NCBI GenBank assembly: GCA_023392475.1
Contig: JAEVZA010000424.1
Span: forward strand, 1 to 31,495
Direction: 5' to 3'
Source of the DNA: Actinomycetes bacterium
Lineage (GTDB): Bacteria > Actinomycetota > Acidimicrobiia > Acidimicrobiales > Microtrichaceae
DNA length: 31,495 bases
Shown here one piece after another: positions 16,064 through 25,690 of this stretch. The notes under the pieces were generated by a model. The model was given only the letters and a program-made list of their open reading frames with translations. It searched no databases and was not told the DNA's origin. The position numbers and the translations under genes are program-made. Numbering within the stretch: the stretch's first letter is position 1; each line of letters opens with the position of its first letter.

Positions 16064-16371
16064 GCACCGCCTGGACCACCGTCCTGCTCGCCGGGGTCGG
16101 CACGTACGCCATGCGTGCGTCGTTCCTGGCGCTGGCGCACCGGCTCGTGCACGTCCCGCCCCGGGCCCACCGCGTGCTGCGGCAGATCCCGCCGGCCGCG
16201 CTGGCGGCCCTGGTGTTCCCGGCCCTCCTGCGACCAGACGGGTACCTCGACCTCTGGCAGCCGCGGCTCGCGGCGGGGCTCCTGGCCGCGCTCGTGGCGT
16301 GGCGGACCCGCAACGTGGCCCTCACGCTCGTGGTCGGCATGGGTGCCCTCTGGATCATCCAGGCCCTCTGA
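16060..16371 (+). CDS. azlD: AzlD-family transporter small subunit
   Basis: A 103-residue membrane protein with about four hydrophobic helices. It carries the AzlD hallmarks TYAMRASFLAL near the N-terminus, RVLRQIPPAALAALVFPALL in the middle, and a final ALWIIQAL. The GTG start lies in the GTGA shared with the azlC stop, so the two subunits are translationally coupled. It is the last gene of the pair; a long hairpin follows 54 bp downstream. Length and motif order are normal for the family. Confidence 0.9.
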   Translation: MSTAWTTVLLAGVGTYAMRASFLALAHRLVHVPPRAHRVLRQIPPAALAALVFPALLRPDGYLDLWQPRLAAGLLAALVAWRTRNVALTLVVGMGALWIIQAL

Positions 16372-16424
16372 CCGGACCGGCCCTGCCGCCGACCCGGGCC
16401 GTGCGGCCGGCACCTTCCCCACCA

Positions 16425-16481
16425 CCCCGCTTTGGCGGTGCCTTTCGTCCGTTCCGGACGGAAGGCACTGACAAAGCGGGG
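16425..16481. terminator. Very long hairpin after azlD, probable terminator
   Basis: Arms 16425-16451 and 16455-16481 pair over 27 positions with a single G-A mismatch and two G-T wobbles, around a 3-nt TTC loop. The outer part is CCCCGCTTTG against CAAAGCGGGG. Only a weak TTT follows at 16483. It most likely terminates azlCD and insulates lon, but it is far longer than needed for that. Confidence 0.7.
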
Positions 16482-16549
16482 GTTTGCGTGGTGGTTCGGG
16501 TGGTCGGGGCGTGGATCGGCCGAGGTGGCGGCGGGGCGGGCGATGCCCC

Positions 16550-16576
16550 GGGAATGGGTGGGAACCGTAATCTGTT
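16550..16576 (+). promoter_or_regulatory. SigR/SigH-like stress promoter of lon
   Basis: GGGAAT (16550-16555), 18 nt, then GTT (16574-16576). This fits the consensus of actinobacterial thiol/heat-stress sigma factors SigR and SigH (GGAAT-N18-GTT). In Streptomyces coelicolor lon is a reported member of the SigR regulon, so the placement before lon is meaningful. An ACTCAA half-site like part of the HspR operator occurs at 16585-16590, but no full HAIR palindrome is seen. Confidence 0.6.
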
Positions 16577-16630
16577 ACCCAGTCACTCAACTTTGATGAG
16601 CCATCCACGAGTGAAAAGGCTGGATGCACG

Positions 16631-19084
<2,454 letters not shown>

Positions 19085-19136
19085 CCGCCCGGCAGCCCCG
19101 CGACGGCTGCACCGCCGACCCGGATCCCCCCACGCC

Positions 19137-19180
19137 GGACCGGGGCCCGACGACCACCCAGCGGGCGCCGGGCCCCGTCC
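19137..19180 (+). terminator. Putative lon terminator
   Basis: CGGGGCCCG (19141-19149) pairs with CGGGCCCCG (19169-19177). GGA/TCC extends the stem across a one-base bulge, and the loop is 19 nt. It is 50 bp after the lon stop. There is no T-run, and the long loop lowers confidence. Confidence 0.35.
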
Positions 19181-19236
19181 GCGTCCGGCCCCGTCCGGTC
19201 CGGAGCATGCGCCACGGCGGGCGAGCGGAACGGTGC

Positions 19237-20001
19237 TCAGGCGGCGTGGCGGAGGCAGCCGCCGATGAGGTCGATGCCGGCGAGCCCGGGCATGGCGCCG
19301 ATCGCGGCGTCGATGCGGCGCACGACCGACGGCGCCGGCTCGAACAGCCCCCGCATCAGCCGGTCGGCGTCCTCCCGGCTGCGCAGGCCCACGCCGACCG
19401 GGCTCCACAGCCGGCGCAGCGCGAACCGCACCACCCGCTGGCCGCGGGGGTTGCCGTCCAGGCGCTCGGTCGCCGCCCGCCGGTAGAACGCGTAGTGGAG
19501 CGCTTCCTGCGCCATCACGTCACGGAGGACCGCCGCCAGGAGCGGCGACGCCGTGCGGTCGCGCAGCAACCCGTAGAAGCGCAGCGTGGTGAGCTCGTTC
19601 ACCGCGCCCCACGCCATGTGCACCGCGGTGAAGTCCTCGCCGAGGAGGGCCCGTGCGGCCCGGTTGATCCGACGCCCGCGCCCGGCGGCCCGTCGCTGCG
19701 CCTCGCTCCGGTGGGCGGCGTCGACCGCGTGGCCGTGCAGCGCCAGGATCCGGACGAGCAGCTCGGCGTGCACGACCTCCTGGTCGAGCCAGGTGCGGAG
19801 GAACCGGGTGACGACGGGGTCGCGAGCCGTGTCGAGGCTCGCGAACGTGCCCTCGGTGCCCCACTCGACCTGCGCCGCGTAGGTGAGCTGGAACACCTCC
19901 TCCTCGCCGAGCGGGCCCGCCGTGGTCGGGTCCCAGTCGTAGGCGTCGGGGTCGAGCGGTTCGCCCATCCGGTCGAGCAGCGTGGCGAGGGAGTCGGTCA
20001 T
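19237..20001 (-). CDS. Ferritin-like diiron protein
   Basis: A 254-residue helical protein with the spacing of a carboxylate-bridged diiron site: Glu46 and Glu50 in QVEWGTE, Glu75-x-x-His78 in LDQEVVHAELLV, Glu136 in AVNELTT, and Glu166-x-x-His169 in AQEALHYAFY. This pattern is shared by ferritin-like oxygenases, including acyl-ACP desaturases of the mycobacterial DesA type, and this protein is close to that group in length. It is cytoplasmic, with no signal peptide. The role could be fatty acid desaturation or another O2-dependent oxidation; the substrate cannot be told from sequence. The ATG at 20001 is chosen. It is divergent from the F420/PPOX gene 148 bp away and convergent with lon. Confidence 0.75.
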   Translation of the reverse strand: MTDSLATLLDRMGEPLDPDAYDWDPTTAGPLGEEEVFQLTYAAQVEWGTEGTFASLDTARDPVVTRFLRTWLDQEVVHAELLVRILALHGHAVDAAHRSEAQRRAAGRGRRINRAARALLGEDFTAVHMAWGAVNELTTLRFYGLLRDRTASPLLAAVLRDVMAQEALHYAFYRRAATERLDGNPRGQRVVRFALRRLWSPVGVGLRSREDADRLMRGLFEPAPSVVRRIDAAIGAMPGLAGIDLIGGCLRHAA

Positions 20002-20064
20002 GACCCGGGTTCGGAGCGGTCGTCGCCGCGGATGGCCCGCGCGGCCGGTGGTCCGCGGGCCGAC

Positions 20065-20090
20065 GGGAACACGTCGGCGGCGTCGTGGTT
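20065..20090 (+). promoter_or_regulatory. ECF-type promoter candidate for the PPOX gene
   Basis: GGGAAC (20065-20070), 17 nt, then GTT (20088-20090), followed by GGATG. This is close to the SigR/SigH/SigE-type pattern but one base shorter than at lon. It would give a leader of about 50 nt before the ATG at 20150. Confidence 0.35.
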
Positions 20091-20100
20091 GGATGCGCCT

Positions 20101-20119
20101 GACCGCCGAGGTGGCGGTC
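20101..20119 (+). promoter_or_regulatory. Inverted repeat in the PPOX gene leader
   Basis: GACCGCC and GGCGGTC flank a 5-nt centre at 20101-20119, a perfect 7-bp inverted repeat. It lies just downstream of the promoter candidate and 30 bp before the start codon. It could be an operator or a leader hairpin. Confidence 0.4.
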
Positions 20120-20149
20120 CGAGACGAACCCCCCGAACAGGAGCCCCCA

Positions 20150-20539
20150 ATGCCGCTCGACGCCGACCTCAAGGCGCTCGCCCAGGGCAGCAACTTCGCC
20201 GCGCTGACCACGCTGATGCCCGACGGCCAGCCCCAGACCCAGATCATGTGTGTGGGCGCCGACGACGACCACCTGCTCATCAACACGACCGTCGGCCGTC
20301 AGAAGTTCCGCAACGTCCAGGCGGACCCCCGCGTCACGGTCACCGTGTTCGACTCGGACAACCCCTACCGGTACGTCGAGGCGAGGGGCACCGTGGTGGC
20401 GTCGCAGGACGGCCAGCCGGCGGCCGACAGCATCGACGCGCTGTCGGACAAGTACATGGGCACGCCCTACGCGATGCGCACCGACGACCGCGTGATCCTC
20501 ACCGTCGACGTGGCCCGCGTGCACAAGAACGGCTTCTGA
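20150..20539 (+). CDS. Pyridoxamine-5'-phosphate-oxidase-fold, probably F420-dependent, protein
   Basis: A 129-residue split-barrel flavin/F420-binding protein of the PPOX class (FDOR-B-like). Recognisable are NFAALTTLMPDGQPQTQIMC at the N-terminus, then LLINTTVGRQKFRNVQADPR, which binds the cofactor phosphate in this fold, VTVTVFDSDNPYRYVEARGT, and a C-terminal VILTVDVARVHK. Actinobacterial members of this size commonly use F420 to reduce unsaturated or oxidised small molecules; cofactor choice here is inference. The ATG at 20150 is supported by AGGAG at 20139-20143. A strong hairpin follows 7 bp after the stop. The upstream region holds an ECF-like promoter and an inverted repeat. Confidence 0.82.
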   Translation: MPLDADLKALAQGSNFAALTTLMPDGQPQTQIMCVGADDDHLLINTTVGRQKFRNVQADPRVTVTVFDSDNPYRYVEARGTVVASQDGQPAADSIDALSDKYMGTPYAMRTDDRVILTVDVARVHKNGF

Positions 20540-20546
20540 CCGACCG

Positions 20547-20569
20547 CGCGACGGACGACGTCCGTCGCG
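20547..20569. terminator. Bidirectional terminator hairpin
   Basis: CGCGACGGAC and GTCCGTCGCG form a perfect 10-bp stem with a GAC loop. It lies in the gap between the convergent PPOX and thiolase genes and can serve both. Confidence 0.75.
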
Positions 20570-20591
20570 GGTCGGCGGTCGGCCGCCCCGG

Positions 20592-21806
20592 TCAGGCGGC
20601 GGCGCGCTCGAGGATGTGCACGCCGCAGGCCGAACCGAGGCCGATGACGTGGGCGAGCCCGACCTTCGCGTCGGGGATCTGCCGGTCGCCCGCCTCCCCG
20701 CGGAGGTGGTGGCAGATCTCCCACACGTTGGCGATGCCGGTGGCCGCGATGGGGTGGCCCTTCGACTCGAGGCCGCCGGACACGTTCACCGGGGTGGTCC
20801 CGTCCCGGAACGGCGCGCCCGACTCGAAGAAGTCGACGGCGCCGCCCGGCTCGCACAGGCCGAGGTTGTCGTAGTGGACCAGCTCGGCGGTCGCGAAGCA
20901 GTCGTGGAGCTCCACGAGGTCGAGGTCCTCGGGCGCCACGCCCGAGGACTCGTAGGCCTGGGTCGCGGCGTTGCGGGTGAGCGTGTTGACGTCGGGGAGG
21001 ACCTGGCAGGACTCCTCCCACGGGTCCGTCGTGAGCACCGACGCGGACACCTTCACGGCCCGCCGCTGCTGCTCGCCCGAGAGGCGGCCGAGCGCCTCGC
21101 CGGTGACGAGCACGGCGGCGGCCGCGCCGTCGCAGTTCGCCGAGCACATCGGTCGGGTGTTCGGGTAGGCGATCATGATGTCGCCCATGATCTGCTCGAG
21201 GCTCATGGCCTTGGTGTAGGCGGCGAGCGGGTTGAGCGTGGAGTGCGCGTGGTTCTTCTCGGAGATCCGCGCGAAGAGCTCGAAGCTCGTGCCGCCGTAC
21301 CGGTGGCCGTACTCCATGCCGATCTGGGCGAACACGCCGGGCATGGTCTCGGTGCCGATGCGCCCGTCGACCGGGGCGACCGCGCCGTAGCGGCCCTTCG
21401 GCTGCCAGACGTTCTCGTCGGACTTCCGCGAGCCGCCCGCGAGCAGGCCGGCGCCGGCGAGCTTCTCGACGCCGACGGCCAGGCCCATGTCCGCCTCGCC
21501 GGCCTTCAGCGCCATGACGACGGTCCGGATCGCCGTGGCGCCGGTCGCGCAGGCGTTGGCCACGTTGAAGACGGGGATGCCGGTCTGGCCGACCTGCTTC
21601 TGCACCATCTGGCCGATCGGCATCGCGCCGCCCATGAGGTTGCCGGCGGCGATCACGCCCATGTCGGCCATCGACACGCCGCCGTCGGCGAGCGCGCCGA
21701 GCGCGGCCTCCGAGGCGAGGTCGACGGTGTCGTCCTCGGGCCGCTTGCCGAACTTCGTCATCGTGATCCCGAGGATCCAGATGGAGTGCGGGTCGATCGT
21801 GCTCAT
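20592..21806 (-). CDS. Thiolase-family (SCP-x-type) acyl-CoA acetyltransferase
   Basis: A 404-residue thiolase-fold protein of the non-decarboxylating SCP-x/acetyl-CoA acetyltransferase-like group. The nucleophile Cys86 is in NVANACATGATA. Two further active-site blocks are present: LVELHDCFATAEL, and ESKGHPIAATGIANVWEI with the catalytic His. A C-terminal GLGSACGVHILE also fits. It is the downstream partner of a DUF35 zinc-ribbon/OB-fold gene, whose stop codon overlaps this ATG by one base. Such pairs act as a complex in archaeal acetoacetyl-CoA synthesis and, as aldolases, in steroid side-chain degradation. Because the thiolase Cys is kept, cleavage or condensation of beta-ketoacyl-CoA is more likely than a pure aldolase. 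The exact substrate is unknown. Confidence 0.88.
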   Translation of the reverse strand: MSTIDPHSIWILGITMTKFGKRPEDDTVDLASEAALGALADGGVSMADMGVIAAGNLMGGAMPIGQMVQKQVGQTGIPVFNVANACATGATAIRTVVMALKAGEADMGLAVGVEKLAGAGLLAGGSRKSDENVWQPKGRYGAVAPVDGRIGTETMPGVFAQIGMEYGHRYGGTSFELFARISEKNHAHSTLNPLAAYTKAMSLEQIMGDIMIAYPNTRPMCSANCDGAAAAVLVTGEALGRLSGEQQRRAVKVSASVLTTDPWEESCQVLPDVNTLTRNAATQAYESSGVAPEDLDLVELHDCFATAELVHYDNLGLCEPGGAVDFFESGAPFRDGTTPVNVSGGLESKGHPIAATGIANVWEICHHLRGEAGDRQIPDAKVGLAHVIGLGSACGVHILERAAA

Positions 21807-22210
21807 CAGGCTGCTCCCTCGATCGGTTCGAACCCGAAGCCGACGGCCTCGGTGCCCTCGTCGTCCGCGCCCAGCGAGTACGTCGCCAGGCGGACCTTCA
21901 TCCCCGTGCGCACGTGCTCGGCGTCGGGCTCCACGTTGATCAGGTTGCCCCGCACGCTCGTCCCGTCGCAGTCGACGACGGCGGCCACGAACGGCACCGG
22001 CACGCCGGGTGCCGCGAACGACACGATCGTGAACGTGCGCACCTCACCGGTGGTCGCCACGTCGACCTCGTGGAAGGCGGTGCCGGAGCAGCGGGCGCAC
22101 GCGTTGCGTCGGTCGAAGTACCGGGCGCCGCACGAGTCGCACTCGTGGGCGACCAGGTGCGGGTCGTCCCCCAGCACCAAGTAGTCGGTCAGCGGTACCT
22201 GCGCCGTCAT
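21806..22210 (-). CDS. DUF35 zinc-ribbon/OB-fold protein
   Basis: A 134-residue protein with an N-terminal rubredoxin-like zinc ribbon (Cys24, Cys27, Cys38 and Cys41 in HECDSCGARYF and NACARCSG). An OB-fold follows (FTIVSFAAPGVPVPFVAAVV, then NLINVEPDAEHVRTGMKVRL). DUF35 proteins bind acyl-CoA and stabilise thiolase-fold partners. The thiolase gene is directly downstream and its ATG shares one base with this stop codon. The ATG at 22210 is chosen over one 21 nt upstream because AGGGGGG lies just before it (22221-22215). Transcription probably starts near 22240 from a TAGGAT box. Confidence 0.9.
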   Translation of the reverse strand: MTAQVPLTDYLVLGDDPHLVAHECDSCGARYFDRRNACARCSGTAFHEVDVATTGEVRTFTIVSFAAPGVPVPFVAAVVDCDGTSVRGNLINVEPDAEHVRTGMKVRLATYSLGADDEGTEAVGFGFEPIEGAA

Positions 22211-22246
22211 GAAGCCCCCCTGGCTCGTCACGGTCCGGACGGGCGG

Positions 22247-22252
22247 ATCCTA
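22247..22252 (-). promoter_or_regulatory. -10 box of the DUF35-thiolase operon
   Basis: Minus-strand TAGGAT lies 36 nt before the ATG at 22210, giving a leader of about 30 nt with a Shine-Dalgarno sequence. It contrasts with the leaderless genes around it. Confidence 0.45.
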
Positions 22253-22329
22253 GGAGGTGCCGGCGGTGGTGCGCCGGTGCGCGGGGCCGGTGCATCCCAC
22301 CACGCGGTCCGGCGTCGGGACGTCCCGGA

Positions 22330-23433
22330 TCAGGGTCGTGCGGGCGAGCTCGGTGCGGAGGGTCCGCCGACCTCCTCGACGCGGCCGTCGGCGTGGCGGG
22401 CGAACCGACCGCGGTCGGCACCGTGCACCGGGTCGTCGGTCGGCCACGGCCAGCCGCCGAAGCCGGTGCGCCGGTAGTCGGCGAACGCCTGCTCGATGCC
22501 GGCGCGGTCGTTCATGACGAACGGCCCGTACTGCTCGACCGGCTCGCCGATCGGGCGGCCCTGGAGGACCAGCACCTCCGCCGGCTCGTCGCCCGCCGTG
22601 AGCGGGCACGGCTCGGCGGCCCGCACGACGGCGGCGGTCGAGGCGCCGACGTCGGTGGCGCCCACGCGGACGCCGTCGCCCTCGAACACGTACAGGACCC
22701 GGGAGGTCGCGTCGGTCGCCGCCGGCGGCAGCTCGTAGGACGCCCCCGGCGCCATGGACACGACCCAGATGGCGAGGTCGGCCTCCGGGCGGGAGGCCCA
22801 GGAATCGGGCGGGGGCGGTGGCGGGGTGGCGCCGCCGAGCTCGCCGGCGACGACGGTGACCGTGGTGGCGCCGTCGTCGGAGGTGATCCTCGGGATGTCG
22901 CCGTCCCACAGCATCGTGAAGTAGGGGTCGGCCATCTTGTCCGCCGCCGGCAGGTTCAACCAGATCTGGAACAGCTCGAGCGGGTTGCCGGACGACGGGT
23001 CGAGCAGCGGGAACATCTCGCTGTGCACCACGCCGCGGCCGGCGGTGAGCCACTGCACGTCGCCGCCGCCGAAGCGGGCCGCGGCGCCCAGCGAGTCCGA
23101 GTGGTCGATCAGGCCCCGCCGCACGAGGGTCACCGTCTCGAAGCCCCGGTGCGGGTGCTGCGGGAACCCCGGGACCACGCTGCCGTGGTACATGCTCCAG
23201 CCGTCGGCGCCCGAGAAGTCCTGGCCGATGTCCCGGGCGTGCAGCGGGGCGTCGGGCCCGAGGAACTCGTTGCCGGCGGGGTAGTCGTCGTCGTGGTGGA
23301 CGCAGAACAGGAACGGGTCGATCGTCGGCCACTGGAACCCGAGGGGCACGGTCTGCACCACGAGATCGCCCTGCGCCGGCTCGTCGGAGCCGGCCGCCCG
23401 GTCCCCGGTGGTGGTCCGCTCGACGTCCGTCAC
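22330..23433 (-). CDS. Pirin-family protein
   Basis: A 367-residue bicupin. The pirin metal ligands are present: His93 and His95 in PGFPQHPHRGFETVT, and His137 and Glu139 in AGRGVVHSEMF. Other family segments are TIDPFLFCVHHDDDYPAG, ELFQIWLNLP and a C-terminal QGRPIGEPVEQYGPFVMN. It is longer than the usual 230-300 residues because of a Pro-rich loop (about 205-225) and a charged, Gly-rich tail of about 40 residues. Family members include quercetin dioxygenase-like enzymes and redox-sensing regulators; which applies here is unknown. The start is GTG 23433, 7 nt after a TACGAT box. It is divergent from the YceI-cytochrome-monooxygenase gene with only 91 bp between. Confidence 0.9.
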   Translation of the reverse strand: MTDVERTTTGDRAAGSDEPAQGDLVVQTVPLGFQWPTIDPFLFCVHHDDDYPAGNEFLGPDAPLHARDIGQDFSGADGWSMYHGSVVPGFPQHPHRGFETVTLVRRGLIDHSDSLGAAARFGGGDVQWLTAGRGVVHSEMFPLLDPSSGNPLELFQIWLNLPAADKMADPYFTMLWDGDIPRITSDDGATTVTVVAGELGGATPPPPPPDSWASRPEADLAIWVVSMAPGASYELPPAATDATSRVLYVFEGDGVRVGATDVGASTAAVVRAAEPCPLTAGDEPAEVLVLQGRPIGEPVEQYGPFVMNDRAGIEQAFADYRRTGFGGWPWPTDDPVHGADRGRFARHADGRVEEVGGPSAPSSPARP

Positions 23434-23446
23434 GCCCCGGATCGTA
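23431..23446 (-). promoter_or_regulatory. Leaderless promoter of the pirin gene
   Basis: Minus-strand TACGAT (23446-23441), 7 nt, then GTG at 23433. No ribosome site lies between. The frame stays open upstream, so the box decides the start. Confidence 0.6.
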
Positions 23447-23477
23447 CGTCCGGCGTGGACCAGCGGCCCGGTCGGCC

Positions 23478-23483
23478 TAGGGT
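23478..23483 (+). promoter_or_regulatory. -10 box of the YceI-cytochrome-monooxygenase gene
   Basis: TAGGGT lies 41 nt before the ATG at 23525. A leader of about 35 nt would include the G-rich stretch at 23512-23518 as ribosome site. It is 31 bp from the opposing pirin -10 box, so the two promoters may share regulation. Confidence 0.5.
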
Positions 23484-23524
23484 GAGCGGGCGTCCAGGGG
23501 GCTCGTGGCGACGGGGTGGAACCG

Positions 23525-25690
23525 ATGTCGGAAGTGATCAGGAAGGTGCGTCGCCACCCGTGGCGCTCGGCCGCGGGCCTGCTGCTCGTGCTCATCGGGG
23601 TCGGGGCCTTCGTCGGTCGCGACGTGATCCGCCTCGCCCTCACCCCCGACGACCCCGTCGACTACACGCTGCCCCTCGCCGCACCGCTGCAGGCGACCGC
23701 GGGTGAGACCGTCTACCGCATCGACGCCGAGCGCTCGAAGGCCACCGTCCACGTCGAGGAGCGCCTCGCCGGCGTCGACCGCGGGGTCGACCTCACGACG
23801 CAGGGCATCACCGGCGACCTCGGCGTCACCGCCACGGACCTGTCGAAGGCCCGGGTCGGCGAGGTCGCCGTCGACGTGCACCAGCTCGAGAGCGACAACG
23901 CGCTGCGCGACAAGGCGATCCAGCACGAGTACCTCGATTCGCACGACCACCCCGTGGTCACCCTCACGAAGGCGACGACGAGCGGCCTCCCGGCCACGGT
24001 CCCCGAGGGCACGACGGCCTCGTTCCGCATCACGGGCGACCTCGTGGTCAAGGACGCCCCGCACCCGGTGACGTTCGACGCCGAGGCGCGGGTGCAGGGC
24101 GACGAGCTCACGGCCACCGCGACCGCGAAGGTGAAGATGTCCGACCTCGGCGTCGGGCCGATCACCAAGGTCGGCCTGGTCTCCACGTCCAACGACATGA
24201 CGGTGACGCTCAAGCTCGTGGCGGTCGACGGGCGCAGCTTCACGCCGGCCGCCCAGCTGGCGAAGGCGCGGACGCAGGACGTGCGTGCCACCGGTGCCGC
24301 GAGCCCGTCGTTCAAGGACCGGGTCGGGCCGCTCCTCGCCGAGAACTGCGCGGCCTGCCACCGCTCCGGCGAGGCGGGCGCCGACTCGTGGACCTTCGAC
24401 ACCGCCGGTGACGCGGCCGACGTGGCCGACGGCATCGCCGTCGTGACCGGCTCCCGGTACATGCCGCCGTGGCCGGCGTCGGACAAGAGCGTGCCCATGC
24501 TGCACCCGCGCGCGCTCTCCGCGAAGGACATCGACCTCCTGAAGGACTGGGCCGCCGCCGGCGGGCAGCTCGACGAGCCGCGCAGCACGAAGATCCGGCC
24601 GCCGCGCACGCCCGAGGTCTCGGTCCCGCGGGCCGACCTGACGCTCGAGCTGTCGGAGCCGTACCAGGGCAGCCCGGCGCACCCCGACGACTACCGGTGC
24701 TTCGTGCTGGACCCGAAGTTCACGACGACGACGTACATGACGGGCTACGTGTTCACGCCCGACCAGACGTCGATCGTGCACCACGCGCTCGTGTACAAGC
24801 AGCGGGCGTCCACCCGCGCCCGCATCGACGCGAAGGACGCTGCCGATCCCGGGTCGGGGTTCGCGTGCGGGGCCGGCATGGCCGGCACCGGCTTCGGCGG
24901 CCAGCTCGTCGCCGGGTGGGTGCCGGGTCAGCGGCCGCAGGACTTCAAGCCCGGGGACGGCTTCGAGTTCCAGCCGGGCGACTACCTCGTGGCGCAGATC
25001 CACTACCACTACGGCGCCGAGAACCCGCCCGACCGGTCGTCGATGTCGATGCAGGTCGCGCCGCCCGGATCGGTGATCCACCCGCTGCAGACCTACGAGC
25101 TCGCCGCGCCGGTCGAGATGCCCTGCCCGGCCGGCTCCACCGGCCCGCTGTGCGACCGCAACGCCGCCCTCCAGTTCGCGGCGCAGCGGTTCGGGCCGTC
25201 CGGCAAGTTCATCCCCGATGCGCTGCACCTGCTGTGCGGCACGACGCCGCAGGAGCTGGCGTCGCTGTCGGACGGGCACCAGGCCCACACGACCTGCGAC
25301 TACCGGGTGCAGCAGTCCGGGAAGATCATCGACGTCCTGGGGCACATGCACGTGCTCGGGTCGAGCTACCGCATGACGCTGAACCCCGGCACGCCGCAGC
25401 AGAAGATCCTGCTCGACATCCCGACCTGGAACTTCAACTGGCAGCTCAACTACGCGCCCGTGGACGAGATCCCCGTGAAGCCGGGTGACGTCATCCGGGC
25501 CGAGTGCAACTGGAACCGCGACCTCGTGTACGAGCCGAACCCGCGGTACATCGTGTTCGCCGAGGGGACGGGCGACGAGATGTGCTTCTCGACGTACACG
25601 CTGCGGCCCGACGTGCCGCCCCGCGTCGCCCCGGCGGCGCCGGCCCCTCCGGCGCCGGCCCCTCCGGCGCTCCCGACGGGCCCTCGCTGA
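23525..25690 (+). CDS. Membrane-anchored YceI / cytochrome c / type II copper monooxygenase fusion
   Basis: A 721-residue fusion. Residues 1-35 hold a basic stretch and one transmembrane helix (AAGLLLVLIGVGAFVG), so the rest should lie outside the membrane. Residues of about 55-240 are a YceI lipocalin-like domain (YRIDAERSKATVHVE, AIQHEYLDSHDHPVV, ITGDLVVKDAPHPVTFD). A cytochrome c segment follows with heme site Cys275-Ala-Ala-Cys-His279 and probable axial Met313 in SRYMPPWPA. Residues of about 385-700 resemble peptidylglycine hydroxylating monooxygenase. The six copper ligands can be placed: His419-His420 (SIVHHALVYK), one His of IHYHYG (493/495), His607 and His609 (GHMHVLG), and Met686 (GDEMCFSTY). 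A Pro/Ala-rich tail ends the protein. The fused heme could replace ascorbate as electron donor; substrate unknown. Confidence 0.88.
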   Translation: MSEVIRKVRRHPWRSAAGLLLVLIGVGAFVGRDVIRLALTPDDPVDYTLPLAAPLQATAGETVYRIDAERSKATVHVEERLAGVDRGVDLTTQGITGDLGVTATDLSKARVGEVAVDVHQLESDNALRDKAIQHEYLDSHDHPVVTLTKATTSGLPATVPEGTTASFRITGDLVVKDAPHPVTFDAEARVQGDELTATATAKVKMSDLGVGPITKVGLVSTSNDMTVTLKLVAVDGRSFTPAAQLAKARTQDVRATGAASPSFKDRVGPLLAENCAACHRSGEAGADSWTFDTAGDAADVADGIAVVTGSRYMPPWPASDKSVPMLHPRALSAKDIDLLKDWAAAGGQLDEPRSTKIRPPRTPEVSVPRADLTLELSEPYQGSPAHPDDYRCFVLDPKFTTTTYMTGYVFTPDQTSIVHHALVYKQRASTRARIDAKDAADPGSGFACGAGMAGTGFGGQLVAGWVPGQRPQDFKPGDGFEFQPGDYLVAQIHYHYGAENPPDRSSMSMQVAPPGSVIHPLQTYELAAPVEMPCPAGSTGPLCDRNAALQFAAQRFGPSGKFIPDALHLLCGTTPQELASLSDGHQAHTTCDYRVQQSGKIIDVLGHMHVLGSSYRMTLNPGTPQQKILLDIPTWNFNWQLNYAPVDEIPVKPGDVIRAECNWNRDLVYEPNPRYIVFAEGTGDEMCFSTYTLRPDVPPRVAPAAPAPPAPAPPALPTGPR
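25636..25670 (+). repeat. 15-bp tandem repeat in the 3' end of the copper monooxygenase gene
   Basis: GGCGCCGGCCCCTCC occurs twice in tandem (25636-25650, 25651-25665) with five bases of a third copy. In frame it encodes the Pro/Ala tail after the last copper ligand, which may vary in length between strains. Confidence 0.85.

Noticed and set aside
16585..16608. HspR (HAIR) operator before lon
   Set aside because: Only one half-site (ACTCAA) is seen; the second half of the CTTGAGT-N7-ACTCAAG palindrome is missing.
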